This document shows positions 30,575-38,605 of a stretch of 38,726 nt of DNA, piece after piece (position 1 is the stretch's first letter; each line of letters starts with the position of its first letter). The position numbers were made by a program, and so were the translations under genes. Location: NCBI GenBank assembly GCA_035553895.1, contig DATMJI010000099.1:1-38726 (forward strand). Direction: 5' to 3'. This stretch comes from JADDRA01 sp035553895. GTDB taxonomy: Bacteria > Actinomycetota > Acidimicrobiia > Acidimicrobiales > CADCSY01. Below the pieces are notes generated by a model. It made no database searches, was not told the DNA's origin, and saw nothing but the letters and a program-made list of their open reading frames with translations.

Positions 30575-31839
30575 GATGCCGCGCTCCGGGCCGGGACGTC
30601 GCCGGTGGCGCCCTCGCGCGCCGAGGGGCGCGACCCGGCCTCGGCCGCCAGCCGCTCCAGGTCGACCCGGGTGGGCAGGGCCACGGATCCCCAGGCCTCG
30701 CTGGGGTTGACCACGTCGACGTGGGCCTCCTGCTCCCGCCAGTCGAACATCTGGCCGCCCCGTAGGCTGTGCACGCCGACGGTGACCGGGTAGTGGCCTT
30801 CGAGCAGGGGGAGGGCGTCGAACACGAAGGCGATCTCGCCCATGCCGTGCAGGGCGGGCAGGCGGTGGCCCTCCACCCAGGTGTTGTCGCCGTAGAGGAG
30901 GTGGCCGTCGTGGGTGTGCACCGACACCACGAACACGGCGTCGGCCACGGGATCGGTGGCCTCGTAGGCGACGCGCACCGTGACCGACTCCCCGGTGTGG
31001 GCGTAGGGGCGCTCGGCGACGGGGTAGTCGACGGTGACGTTGCGGATACGCACCCGGAGGTCGTGCTCGGGGGCGGCCTCCTCGCTGGTGGGTTCGCCCA
31101 GGCCACCGGCCACCATCTGCTCCCGGAACGCCCGTACGGCTTCGCTCGGCGTGCCGTGGACCACCATCTCGCCGTGGTCGAGCACTACCGCCCGGTCGCA
31201 GATCTGGCGTACCAGGTCGGCTCCGTGGGTGACGAACACGATGGTGCGCCCGTCGCGCTGGAAGGCCTTGATGCGGTCCAGGCACTTGCGCTGGAACGAC
31301 TCGTCGCCCACGGCCAGCACCTCATCGACCAGCAACACGTCGGGCTCCACGTTGGTGGCCACCGAGAACCCCAGGCGCACGTACATGCCCGAGGAGTAGT
31401 GCTTGACCTGCTGGTCGATGAAGCGCTCCATCTCGGCGAAGCCGACGATGTCGTCGAAGCGCTTGGCGATGTCGGCCTTGCTCAACCCGAGGATCGAGCC
31501 GTTGAGGTAGACGTTCTCCCGCCCGGTCAGGTCGGGGTGGAAGCCGGCCCCCAGCTCGAGCAGAGAGGCCAACCGGCCCCGGGTGCGGATCTCGCCCTTG
31601 GTCGGCTGGAGGATGCCCCCGGTGCACTTCAACAGCGTCGACTTGCCCGAGCCGTTGTGGCCCAGCAAGCCGGTGGTGTGGCCCTCCTCCACGTCGAAGG
31701 TGATGTCGCGCAGAGCCCAGAAGTCCTCGGGCTTGGCCCGCTTGCGGTGCTGGATCACCCGTTCCTTGATGGAGGACTGGCGGTCGGTGCTGATGCGGAA
31801 GCGCTTGGAGACGTCGGCCACCTCGATGGCGTTGCCCAC
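30571..31839 (-). CDS. ABC transporter ATP-binding protein with Wzt-type C-terminal domain
   Basis: A 422-aa ATPase of the polysaccharide/teichoic-acid export group. Walker A GHNGSGKST (60-68), the LLELGAGFHPDLTGRENVYLNG segment, ABC signature YSSGM (148-152), Walker B VLLVDE (168-173) with the DEVLAVGD run, and the switch His in FVTHG are all present. Beyond residue about 255 a beta-sandwich domain of 140 residues (LRVRIRNVTVDYP, VTVRVAYEATDPV, FVFDALPLLEGHYPVTVGVHS) matches Wzt_C domains, which recognise the finished or capped glycan in ABC-dependent O-antigen export. A Ser/Arg-rich tail ends the chain. GTG 31839 shares its first base with the TAG of the permease gene (TAGTG). Confidence 0.93.
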   Translation of the reverse strand: MGNAIEVADVSKRFRISTDRQSSIKERVIQHRKRAKPEDFWALRDITFDVEEGHTTGLLGHNGSGKSTLLKCTGGILQPTKGEIRTRGRLASLLELGAGFHPDLTGRENVYLNGSILGLSKADIAKRFDDIVGFAEMERFIDQQVKHYSSGMYVRLGFSVATNVEPDVLLVDEVLAVGDESFQRKCLDRIKAFQRDGRTIVFVTHGADLVRQICDRAVVLDHGEMVVHGTPSEAVRAFREQMVAGGLGEPTSEEAAPEHDLRVRIRNVTVDYPVAERPYAHTGESVTVRVAYEATDPVADAVFVVSVHTHDGHLLYGDNTWVEGHRLPALHGMGEIAFVFDALPLLEGHYPVTVGVHSLRGGQMFDWREQEAHVDVVNPSEAWGSVALPTRVDLERLAAEAGSRPSAREGATGDVPARSAAS

Positions 31840-32732
31840 TAGAGCTCCTCGGCGAAGTTGGCTTCGAGGCGGCCGAAGAGCTTGACGGCCAGGGCCAGCA
31901 GCACCGTGGCCGCGGCGCCCACGATGACCAGGTTGCGGAAGTACCACAGCGGCGAGGCGTCGGGCAGCAGCAGGCCGCCCTCGTCGTTGACGACGAAGCC
32001 GTAGAGGCCGCGCTGGAAACCCAGCACCACCGACGTCATGGGGTTCACCAGGGTGAGGCTGGTCGGCAGGCCGGACCGCCCCAGGGTGCCGGCGATGACG
32101 CCCCACGGGTAGACGATCGGCGTCAGCCAGAACCAGGCCAGCAGGGCCAGCTCCAGGAGGTGCTGGGTGTCGCGGGCGTAGACGTTGATGGCGGAGAGGA
32201 AGACGGCCATGGCCGAGGTGAAGATCAACAGCACCAGCAGGGCCGGCACCACCAGCCACACGTAGGCCAGGTCCACGCCCAGCCCGAAGGCCACCAGGGC
32301 GGCGACCAGCACCAGGCTCTGGAGGAAGAAGTGGACGATGTTGGCCCCGACGGCCGACAGGGGGAGGATCTCGCGGGGGAAGTAGATCTTGTTGACCAGC
32401 GACGAGTTGCCCACGATGGAGCCGGTAGCAGCACCGAGGGATACCGAGTAGAGGTTCCAGGCCAGCAGACCGCTCAAGAGGAACACGGCGAAGTAGGGGA
32501 CCCCGGAGCCCAGCACCAGCTCGAACACCACGTAGAACACGGCCAGGTACATCATCGGGTTGAGCAGCGACCAGCAGAACCCGAGGGTGCTGTTCTTGTA
32601 CTTGACCTTCAGCTCCTTGCGCACCAGGTTCATCAGCAGCTCCCGGTAGGCCCAGAGCTGGGTGAGGTGACCGGCGACACTGCGGTCGGGGGCGACGACG
32701 GTGGTGGGCACGTCGGCTTCCAGGGTCGTCAC
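31839..32732 (-). CDS. ABC-2 type polysaccharide export permease (Wzm/TagG-like)
   Basis: A 297-aa permease with six spans. The cytoplasmic N-terminal amphipathic helix has YRELLMNLVRKELKVKYKNS, then TLGFCWSLLNPMMYLAVFYVVF, NKIYFPREILPLSAV and the C-terminal NPMTSVVLGFQRGL, all hallmarks of Wzm/TagG/RfbA permeases. With the following ATPase it forms the exporter that flips lipid-linked polysaccharide across the membrane. I place the start at GTG 32732, eight bases after TAGATT; an upstream ATG at 32771 would add 13 residues but would lie ahead of that promoter. It heads a six-gene operon (permease, ATPase, methyltransferase, three GT4) in which each junction overlaps by 1-4 bases. Confidence 0.92.
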   Translation of the reverse strand: MTTLEADVPTTVVAPDRSVAGHLTQLWAYRELLMNLVRKELKVKYKNSTLGFCWSLLNPMMYLAVFYVVFELVLGSGVPYFAVFLLSGLLAWNLYSVSLGAATGSIVGNSSLVNKIYFPREILPLSAVGANIVHFFLQSLVLVAALVAFGLGVDLAYVWLVVPALLVLLIFTSAMAVFLSAINVYARDTQHLLELALLAWFWLTPIVYPWGVIAGTLGRSGLPTSLTLVNPMTSVVLGFQRGLYGFVVNDEGGLLLPDASPLWYFRNLVIVGAAATVLLALAVKLFGRLEANFAEEL

Positions 32733-32740
32733 GCTGGGCG

Positions 32741-32746
32741 AATCTA
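32741..32746 (-). promoter_or_regulatory. putative -10 (TAGATT) for the export operon
   Basis: TAGATT on the minus strand ends eight bases before GTG 32732, the start I assign to the permease. It is one of the best consensus matches in the window and the only clear promoter found for the six overlapping genes. Confidence 0.55.
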
Positions 32747-32795
32747 CCGCAGCCACCCGCGTGGCCCTCATCCCCGGGGCAACGCAAGGGGTGGC

Positions 32796-32801
32796 TAGGG
32801 T
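32796..32801 (+). promoter_or_regulatory. putative -10 (TAGGGT) for divergent GT4 gene
   Basis: TAGGGT ends eight bases before GTG 32810, with the same eight spacer bases (CGCCCAGC) as the opposing permease promoter. Confidence 0.55.
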
Positions 32802-32809
32802 CGCCCAGC

Positions 32810-33934
32810 GTGCGCATCGCCTTCGACGCCACGCCGCTGCGCGAGCCCCGGACCGGGGTTCCCCAGACGGTTCACGAGCTGCTGGGTGCCCTTCCCGATG
32901 ATGTCGACATGGTCCCCTACGTGCCCAGCGGGCGAGCCCTCCTGGCCCGAGCCCGGCGCCGGCCGGTCGGCCTGCCCGAGGGCACCCGCCTGCTCCCGGT
33001 GCCGGCCCGTGTCCTCATGCGAGCGTGGAGCCGAACTGATCGCCCCGCCGCCGACCGGTGGCTGGGCGACGCCGACGTGGTGCACGGCACCAACTTCGTC
33101 GTACCTCCCATGCGGCGGCGACCGACCACGGTGACGGTCCACGACTGCTGGTGCGCCAGGCACCCCGAGCACTGCCTGCCCGAGCGGGCCGCCTTCACCA
33201 CCCTGGTACGCCGGGCCGTCGACCGGGGGGCATGGGTCCACGTGAGCACCGAGTACATGGCCGCCGAGGTGGCCGAGATCTACGGGGCCCACGAGCGCGT
33301 CGCCGTCGTGCCCTTCGGTGTCCCCCCGGTCGAGCTGGCCGGTGACGGCGGCGACACCGACCTCCCGGCGGCGTTGCGGGGCCGGCCCTTCGCCCTCGCC
33401 CTCGGCACCATCGACCCCCGCAAGGCCTACGACGCCCTCGTCCGAGCCTTCGCCCTAGCCGTCGCCGACGGGCGGGTCGAGGACCTGGCCCTGGTGGTGG
33501 CCGGTCCCGACGGTCCCGGTCGACCGGCGCTGGACGCCGCCGTGGGGGCCCTGCCCGCGAGCGTCCGGTCCCGGGTGCTGGTCCTCGGCTGGGTCAGCGA
33601 CGCTGGGCGACGGGCTCTGCTGGCCCGGGCCACGGTGCTGGCCTACCCCTCGATCTCCGAGGGCTTCGGCTTCCCGGTGCTCGAGGCCATGGCCGCCGGG
33701 GTCCCGGTGGTGGCCACCGCCGCTGGGAGCGTCCCCGAGGTGGCGGGCGAAGGCGCCGAGCTGGTGGCGGTGGGAGACGACGACGCCCTGGGCGACGCCC
33801 TGGCCCGGGTGGTGGGCGACGAGCGCCTCCGGGCCCGCCTGGTGGCCACCGGCCGAGCCCGGGCCGCCACCTTCACCTGGCAGCGCACGGCCGCCGGGAT
33901 GGTCGAGCTGTGGGAGCGGGCGGTAGCCCAATGA
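32810..33934 (+). CDS. GT4 family glycosyltransferase
   Basis: A 374-aa GT-B enzyme of the mannosyl/rhamnosyl transferase style. N-domain: RIAFDATPLREPRTGVPQTV, DVVHGTNFVVPP, VTVHDCW, VHVSTEYMAAEV. C-domain: FALALGTIDPRKAYDALVRAF, VLGWVSDAGRRALLA, and EX7E in SEGFGFPVLEAMAAGVPVV. The opening DATPL and the TIDPRK donor loop are typical of first or early mannosyltransferases in polysaccharide clusters. It is divergent from the export operon with a shared promoter region, and a small repeat-protein frame begins within its stop codon (ATGA, 33931-33934). Confidence 0.92.
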   Translation: MRIAFDATPLREPRTGVPQTVHELLGALPDDVDMVPYVPSGRALLARARRRPVGLPEGTRLLPVPARVLMRAWSRTDRPAADRWLGDADVVHGTNFVVPPMRRRPTTVTVHDCWCARHPEHCLPERAAFTTLVRRAVDRGAWVHVSTEYMAAEVAEIYGAHERVAVVPFGVPPVELAGDGGDTDLPAALRGRPFALALGTIDPRKAYDALVRAFALAVADGRVEDLALVVAGPDGPGRPALDAAVGALPASVRSRVLVLGWVSDAGRRALLARATVLAYPSISEGFGFPVLEAMAAGVPVVATAAGSVPEVAGEGAELVAVGDDDALGDALARVVGDERLRARLVATGRARAATFTWQRTAAGMVELWERAVAQ

Positions 33935-34156
33935 GGCGGGGCTACTGCCTGGCCTCGGTTGGCGGGGAGGTCTTCGGCTTCGGGGTCATCGGGCGGCGTT
34001 CGGCCGCCGAGGCCGACCAGGACACCACCGAGGCCCGCACCGCCGGCATCGCCGCCCACCCCGGCGGTGACGGCTACTGGCTGGTCAACGGGTCCCGCCT
34101 TGTCCTGGAGGTGGAGGACTCGCGCCGTGTGGGTCTACGGCGAAACCCCCCGGTGA
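33931..34156 (+). pseudogene. short GYWLV-repeat protein remnant, possible frameshift
   Basis: An ATG that overlaps the GT4 stop opens a frame with two repeat units: GYCLASVGGEVFGFG and, 44 residues later, GYWLVNGSRLVLEVEDS, linked by AGIAAHPGGD. This is the pattern of the GYWLV..DGG.F.FGDA surface-protein repeats common in Acidimicrobiia-like actinobacteria, normally present in many copies. In frame, translation would run to 34362, antisense into the neighbouring gene, with low-quality sequence. A one-base shift near 34120-34130 would instead end in VWVYGETPR and a TGA at 34154-34156, just short of the opposing stop at 34159. I read it as a decayed or frameshifted small gene, or a sequencing error in a short functional one. 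Confidence 0.42.
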
Positions 34157-34158
34157 CC

Positions 34159-36240
34159 TCAGCCGCCGGCGCCGGAGGAGGCGAGGGTCACCCGCCACAC
34201 GTCCAGGTCCATGGTGAGCTGGCGCCAGGTTTCGTCCGCCGGGTCGAGGCGACGGGGCAGCAGGGGGATCTGCACGGACAGGGCACCCAGCCACCGGTGC
34301 TCCAGGCCAGCGCGGGACCGGCTCACCAGCGATACCCCACCGCCGGCGGGGGGCGGCGGTGACGCCATCACCAGCACCGCCTCGTCCACCCCTCGCCGGC
34401 GCATCAGCTCGGCCACCTCCGCCTCGGTGGGTCGGGGGTCGGCGGCGAAAGGCTCGACGCCACCGATGTTGAGCACCTGGCGCCCGAAGCTCTGCTGCAG
34501 CGGCAGGGCGAAGACCCGGAAGGTGTTGGTGTGCAACCACCCGTCGGGGAGCTCGGCCGGGTCCAGCCCGGAGTAGACGACCGGGAGATCGTCCGGACCG
34601 GCCAGCTCGTCGAGGTCCTGCAACTGGCGGTAGGCGCCGTCGAAGAGCACCTCTTGGCGCTGGAGGGCGAGGCGCTGACCCACCTGGGTGCCGGCCCCCA
34701 CCAGCACGGCGACGCCGGCCATGGCGACCAGGGCGGTGGCCGGACGCCCTCGGGCCAGTCGCCGAACACCAGCGACCACGGCCGCCGCTCCCCACAGGGC
34801 CGCCACGGCCATGGCCGGGAACACCTCGCTGAAGAGGTAGCGGTCCCAGTAGAGGTGGTAGGGGGCGTCGTGGGCTTCGGGGAGGCGGCGGGCGAAGAGC
34901 AGGACGAAGGCGCCGCCGACCACCACGGCAAGCACGCCGGCCACCACCCGGCCCGCCTCCTCGGCCGGTCGCGCCACCGTGGCCACCAGGGCGAAGGCAC
35001 CGACGGCCACCACGGCCAGGAAGAGCCACCCGTAGCGGGGGAGGGCGTCGACCAGGCCCAGGGCGCGGAAGGCCACGGGGACGGCCACGGCCATGGTCAC
35101 GGCCACCCCGGGCAGGAGCGCCCGCCGCACCGGCCCGGCCCACCGCCGCCGCGAGCCGGGACCGGCCAGGCGGTTGAGTCCCAGGGCTCCGGCCACCAGG
35201 GCCGCCACCGCCAGGGCGAGGGCGAGGGCGCCGAGAACCGCCTCCACGGGCCGGCCCAGGGTGTCGATGAGGGGGAACAGCCGCCCCGGCGTGAAGGCCT
35301 CCAGCTGGTAGTCGACGAAGTAGGCCGCCGAGTTGCGGGCGTCGTAGACGAAGCCGGCGTAGAGGGCGAGCAGCGAGGCGGCGACCACGGCGGCGAAGCT
35401 GCGCAGGGCGGGGCGACCGAGCACCACGGCACCCACCGCCAGAGCCAGTACCAACACCGGCCCGAGGAGCACGGCGTTGGCCCGGGTCACCATCATGAGG
35501 CCGGCGAAGGCGGCGGGGGCGGCCACGTCGAGGGGGCGGCCCCGGCGCACGGCCAGCACGGCGAAGAGCACGAAGGCGACCATCAGGGCGGCGTAGAGGG
35601 TCTCCGAGGCGGGGAAGCGGGAGAACCACACGGCCACCGGCTCGAGGGCCAGGACGGCGAGGACGCCCGCCACCACCACCGGGGCGAAGCCGAGGCGCTG
35701 GCCCAGGGCAGCAATGCCGGCCACCACCACCAGCCCGAGGAAGGGGAGGATGTCCACGGTTCCGGCCGGTCCCAGGGCCACGTTGGACAGGCCCAGGGCG
35801 ACGCTGAAGAGGTGGAGGAACCAGTCGTGGAAGGGTCCACCGGCGGCGAGGATGTTGGCCCGGTTGACGTACTCGCCGAAATCGGCCGTCTGGAACAGGA
35901 AGTAGAAGGCGTCCCGGCGCAGGAAGGCCGCCAGCCCCACCAGGGCGGCGAGGCCGGCACCGGGCCAGCTGAACCGGGGCCGGGGCCAGCGGCGGACGAC
36001 GGGGAGGGCCCGGGCCCAGCCGGCACCGGCCAGGACGAGCGAGGGCGCCACCAGCCCGGGGCGCCCGAGGAGGCCCAGGCGGGCCAGCACCAGGCCCAGA
36101 CTCAGGAACCAGCCCAGGCCGAGGAGGGTGCCTTCGACGGCCATCGCCGCCCACCGGGGCTCCTCGTGGCGGGCCAGGAGCACCGCCGCCGGCAGGCCGG
36201 CGGCCAGGCACAGCCCGCCGAAGAGGGCGACGGCGATCAC
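34159..36240 (-). CDS. GT-C-like multispanning membrane protein
   Basis: A 693-aa polytopic protein with about 13 hydrophobic segments. Early outer-loop motif TADFGEYVNRANILAAGGPFHDWFLHLF resembles the acidic first loop of GT-C glycosyltransferases; other conserved-looking points are WFSRFPASETLYAAL and HLYWDRYLFSEVFPAM. The last 200 residues form an extracytoplasmic domain ending in strands rich in Leu, Val and Arg. It may transfer sugar from a polyprenyl carrier to the exported glycan or to a protein; no donor is evident. GTG 36240 overlaps the stop of a predicted 19-codon upstream frame. The open frame extends to 36630 but that part is Pro/Arg/Gly-rich antisense-type sequence of the oxidase gene. 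Confidence 0.75.
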   Translation of the reverse strand: MIAVALFGGLCLAAGLPAAVLLARHEEPRWAAMAVEGTLLGLGWFLSLGLVLARLGLLGRPGLVAPSLVLAGAGWARALPVVRRWPRPRFSWPGAGLAALVGLAAFLRRDAFYFLFQTADFGEYVNRANILAAGGPFHDWFLHLFSVALGLSNVALGPAGTVDILPFLGLVVVAGIAALGQRLGFAPVVVAGVLAVLALEPVAVWFSRFPASETLYAALMVAFVLFAVLAVRRGRPLDVAAPAAFAGLMMVTRANAVLLGPVLVLALAVGAVVLGRPALRSFAAVVAASLLALYAGFVYDARNSAAYFVDYQLEAFTPGRLFPLIDTLGRPVEAVLGALALALAVAALVAGALGLNRLAGPGSRRRWAGPVRRALLPGVAVTMAVAVPVAFRALGLVDALPRYGWLFLAVVAVGAFALVATVARPAEEAGRVVAGVLAVVVGGAFVLLFARRLPEAHDAPYHLYWDRYLFSEVFPAMAVAALWGAAAVVAGVRRLARGRPATALVAMAGVAVLVGAGTQVGQRLALQRQEVLFDGAYRQLQDLDELAGPDDLPVVYSGLDPAELPDGWLHTNTFRVFALPLQQSFGRQVLNIGGVEPFAADPRPTEAEVAELMRRRGVDEAVLVMASPPPPAGGGVSLVSRSRAGLEHRWLGALSVQIPLLPRRLDPADETWRQLTMDLDVWRVTLASSGAGG

Positions 36241-36296
36241 GCCGGAAAGGCCAGCCGGCGGCGGCCCCCCGCCGGGGGGTCGGGGTGGCGCCGCAC
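36237..36296 (-). CDS. putative 19-aa leader peptide
   Basis: A 19-codon frame (begins GTG CGG CGC CAC; product starts MRRHPDPPAGG) opens six bases after the hexamer TATCGT and stops at a TGA that overlaps the GTG of the large membrane protein (GTGA). Leaderless translation of this peptide could deliver ribosomes to the membrane-protein start, which has no Shine-Dalgarno of its own. It is very short, so the coding call rests on spacing and overlap only. Confidence 0.4.
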   Translation of the reverse strand: MRRHPDPPAGGRRRLAFPA

Positions 36297-36302
36297 GAGG
36301 CG

Positions 36303-36308
36303 ACGATA
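36303..36308 (-). promoter_or_regulatory. putative -10 (TATCGT) upstream of the 19-aa frame
   Basis: TATCGT on the minus strand ends six bases before GTG 36296, in the gap of about 50 bp after the HemY-type gene. Confidence 0.4.
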
Positions 36309-36346
36309 ATGGGCTGCGCCGGGCCCGCGGAGCCGGGGCCGGGCCC

Positions 36347-37732
36347 TCAGCGGGACCGGCCGGCGACCAGGGTGGCGGCCCGCCGGCCCGAACCGATGCA
36401 CGCCGGCAGCCCCACCCCGGCGACGGCGGCCCCGGCCAGCGCCACCCCGGGCGCGACGGCGGCCAGCGCCTCCCCGGCAGCCGCCATCCGGTCCAGGTGG
36501 CCGGGCCGGAACTGGGGGAAGGCCCGGTCCCAGCGGGCGACCCGGACCTCGGTCGGGTCGGCGGCGATGGCCAGGGCCTCGGCCAGCTCCAGGTGCAGGC
36601 GCTGGATGAGGGCGCCGTCGTCGAGGGCACCGGCCCGGGCGTCGCCGAAGCGCCCGGCCGACGCCCGCAGGACGACCTGGCCCGGCCGCCGGAGGTGGGA
36701 CCACTTCGACGACGCCCACGAGCAGGCGGTGGTGAGCCGGCCCTCGCCGCGGGCCACCAGGAAGCCGCTGCCGTCGAGGCGCCGGCCCACCGCCGCCGCC
36801 GGGTAGGCCAGGGCCACCAGGGCCACCGAGGCGTGGTCGACGGCCGCCAGGGTGGCGGCCACCTCCGACGCCAGGGGGGCCAGCAGGGGGGCGGTGACGA
36901 AGGCGGGCGTGGCCAGCACGACGACGTCGGCGGTGATCACCCCCGGCGGGCTCACCAGCCGGTAGCCCCCGTCGCCCGAGGGCACCAGGGCATCCACCCG
37001 CGCCCCGACCCGCAGGTCGACCCCGCGTGCGACCAGGCTGGCCACCAGGGTGTCGACGAGGCGGCCGAGCCCTCCGGCGACGGTGAGGAAGGCCGGCTCC
37101 CCGCCACGGTCGGGGTCCGGGCGGGGGGCCCGGCGGCGCACGCCGAGCACCAGGCTGCGGTGGCGGCGGGCGGCCTCGGCCAGGCTGGGAGCGGTGACCT
37201 CGATGCTCAGCCGGTCGATGTCGCCGGCGTTGACGCTGCCCACCAGGGGATCGACCAGACGGCGGTGGGCCTCGCCCCCGAGGCGGCGGCGCACCACGGA
37301 CCCGAGGGCGACGTCCCCCTCGAGGGGGCGGCCGGGCAGCAGCGGCTCGGCGGCCACCCGGGCCAGGCCCCGGGGCGACAGCGTCCGGGACCGGGCCAGG
37401 GGGAGGAAGCGGGCGGGTACCCCGAGGTCCAGGCCCCCCGGCAGGCGCCGGAGAGACCCACCGCACCACAGGTAGGCCTCGGAGCGGGCGGGGGCCACCA
37501 ACTCGTCGCCGAGGCCCAGCTCCCGGCACAGCTCCCGAGCCTCGGGGCGCCGGGCCAGGAAGGCGTCGGGGCCGAGGTCGACGTCGAGGCCGGCGAGGGG
37601 GGCGCTGCGGATCTTGCCCCCCGGGCGGTCGCCGGCCTCGAACAGGGTCACCGACACGCCCGGCCGACCCGCCAGCTCGTGAGCGGCGGCCAGGCCGGCG
37701 ATGCCGCCTCCCACCACCACGGCGCGGATCAT
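36347..37732 (-). CDS. hemG: HemY-type protoporphyrinogen/coproporphyrinogen oxidase
   Basis: A 461-aa FAD-dependent oxidase. The dinucleotide fold GGGIAGLAAAHEL (8-20), FEAGDRPGGKI (31-41), LGPDAFLARRPE and LCRELGLGDELV mark the oxygen-dependent HemY class. The middle has LVDPLVGSVNAGD, and the end has WDRAFPQFRPGHLDRM and a GSGRRAA helix. In Actinobacteria this enzyme normally oxidises coproporphyrinogen III to coproporphyrin III (CgoX) before iron insertion, rather than making protoporphyrin. Its ATG overlaps the TGA of the ferrochelatase gene (ATGA), so the last steps of haem synthesis are co-translated. Names hemG, hemY and cgoX are all used for this family. Confidence 0.93.
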   Translation of the reverse strand: MIRAVVVGGGIAGLAAAHELAGRPGVSVTLFEAGDRPGGKIRSAPLAGLDVDLGPDAFLARRPEARELCRELGLGDELVAPARSEAYLWCGGSLRRLPGGLDLGVPARFLPLARSRTLSPRGLARVAAEPLLPGRPLEGDVALGSVVRRRLGGEAHRRLVDPLVGSVNAGDIDRLSIEVTAPSLAEAARRHRSLVLGVRRRAPRPDPDRGGEPAFLTVAGGLGRLVDTLVASLVARGVDLRVGARVDALVPSGDGGYRLVSPPGVITADVVVLATPAFVTAPLLAPLASEVAATLAAVDHASVALVALAYPAAAVGRRLDGSGFLVARGEGRLTTACSWASSKWSHLRRPGQVVLRASAGRFGDARAGALDDGALIQRLHLELAEALAIAADPTEVRVARWDRAFPQFRPGHLDRMAAAGEALAAVAPGVALAGAAVAGVGLPACIGSGRRAATLVAGRSR

Positions 37733-38605
37733 GGCCCGGCGGCGGCCACCACCCGATCGGCGAGGGCACCGAGCACCCCGGGATCGTCGTTGACCACCCG
37801 GGTGCGGGCGTAGGCCAGGCCGAGCTCGCCGGCCCGGTCCCGGGCCTCGATGTCGAGGTCGTAGAGCACCTCCAGGTGGTCGGCCACGAAGCCGCACGGG
37901 CACACCAGCACCCCCTCGGCCTCACCCCGGGCCGCCAGGTCACCCATCACCTCGAGGATGTCGGGCCCGATCCAGGGCTCGGGGGTGCGCCCGGCGCTCT
38001 GCCAGGCCACCGACCAGTCCGACCACAGGGAAAGGCCGACCTCGGCGGCCACGGCGGCACCGGTCTGGCGCACCTGCTCGGGGTAGGGATCACCGCCGGC
38101 CACCACCCGCTGGGGGAGGGAGTGGGCGCTGAAAAGGACCTTGGTGGCGGCCGGGAGCTCGGCCCGGCACCGCCGCACCTCACCGGCCAGGAAGTGCAGG
38201 TAGGCCGGTTCGAGGTGCCAGTCGTCGATGGTGACCACCGCCGGCCGGGCGGCCAGGTCGGCGGCGGCGGCCTGCACCCGCGCCAGGTACTGGCCCACCG
38301 AGGCGGCGCTGTAGTGGGGCGCCAGCACCAGGGCCACCAGCCGGGTGGCACCGCCCTCGGCCAGTCTCGCCACCGCCTCCTCCAGGAACGGGGGGGCGTG
38401 CTTGTAGCCGACCTCGACCACGAAACGCCCGGGTGCCCGGTCGTCGAGGGCAGCGGCCAGGGCGGCGGCCTGGGCCCGGGTGCGCCCGGCCAGGGGCGAC
38501 GTCCCGCCGATGGCCCGGTAGCGACGCTCCAGGTCGGCCAGCAGCTCCGGCGCTGGCGGCCGGCCCCGGCGGACGTGGGTGTAGTAGGCCTCGATCGCCC
38601 CGGGG
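37729..38605 (-). CDS. hemH: ferrochelatase (coproporphyrin III type), 5' end missing
   Basis: The chain can be read from AIEAYYTHVRRGRPP and YRAIGGTSPLAGRT near the N-terminus, typical of HemH, through LVLAPHYSAAS, the active-site KVLFSAHSLPQRV (catalytic His) and LVCPCGFVADHLEVLYDLDIEA near the C-terminus. It inserts ferrous iron into coproporphyrin III in actinobacteria. The start is not in the window. Upstream of about 38605 the sequence becomes an exact inverted copy of the gene itself, and the open frame that continues there is an artefact of that duplication. An internal GTG at 38421 would delete the conserved N-terminus and is unlikely to be the true start. It overlaps the oxidase gene by four bases. 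Confidence 0.9.

Larger units (their letters stand above)
32730..32812. repeat. 12-bp inverted repeat over two divergent start codons
   Basis: CACGCTGGGCGA (32730-32741) and TCGCCCAGCGTG (32801-32812) are exact reverse complements 59 bp apart. Each arm starts just at the end of a -10 hexamer (TAGATT, minus; TAGGGT, plus) and ends at a GTG start, so both leaderless transcripts would begin with nearly the same sequence. Confidence 0.7.

Noticed and set aside
16846..34156. Polysaccharide locus as a defence or mobile island
   Set aside because: No integrase, transposase, tRNA border, toxin or nuclease gene is present, and the composition matches the flanking genes.
34157..34362. C-terminal half of the 33931 frame as real coding sequence
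   Set aside because: It is antisense to the end of the GT-C-like gene and loses the repeat pattern, so it is not counted as protein.
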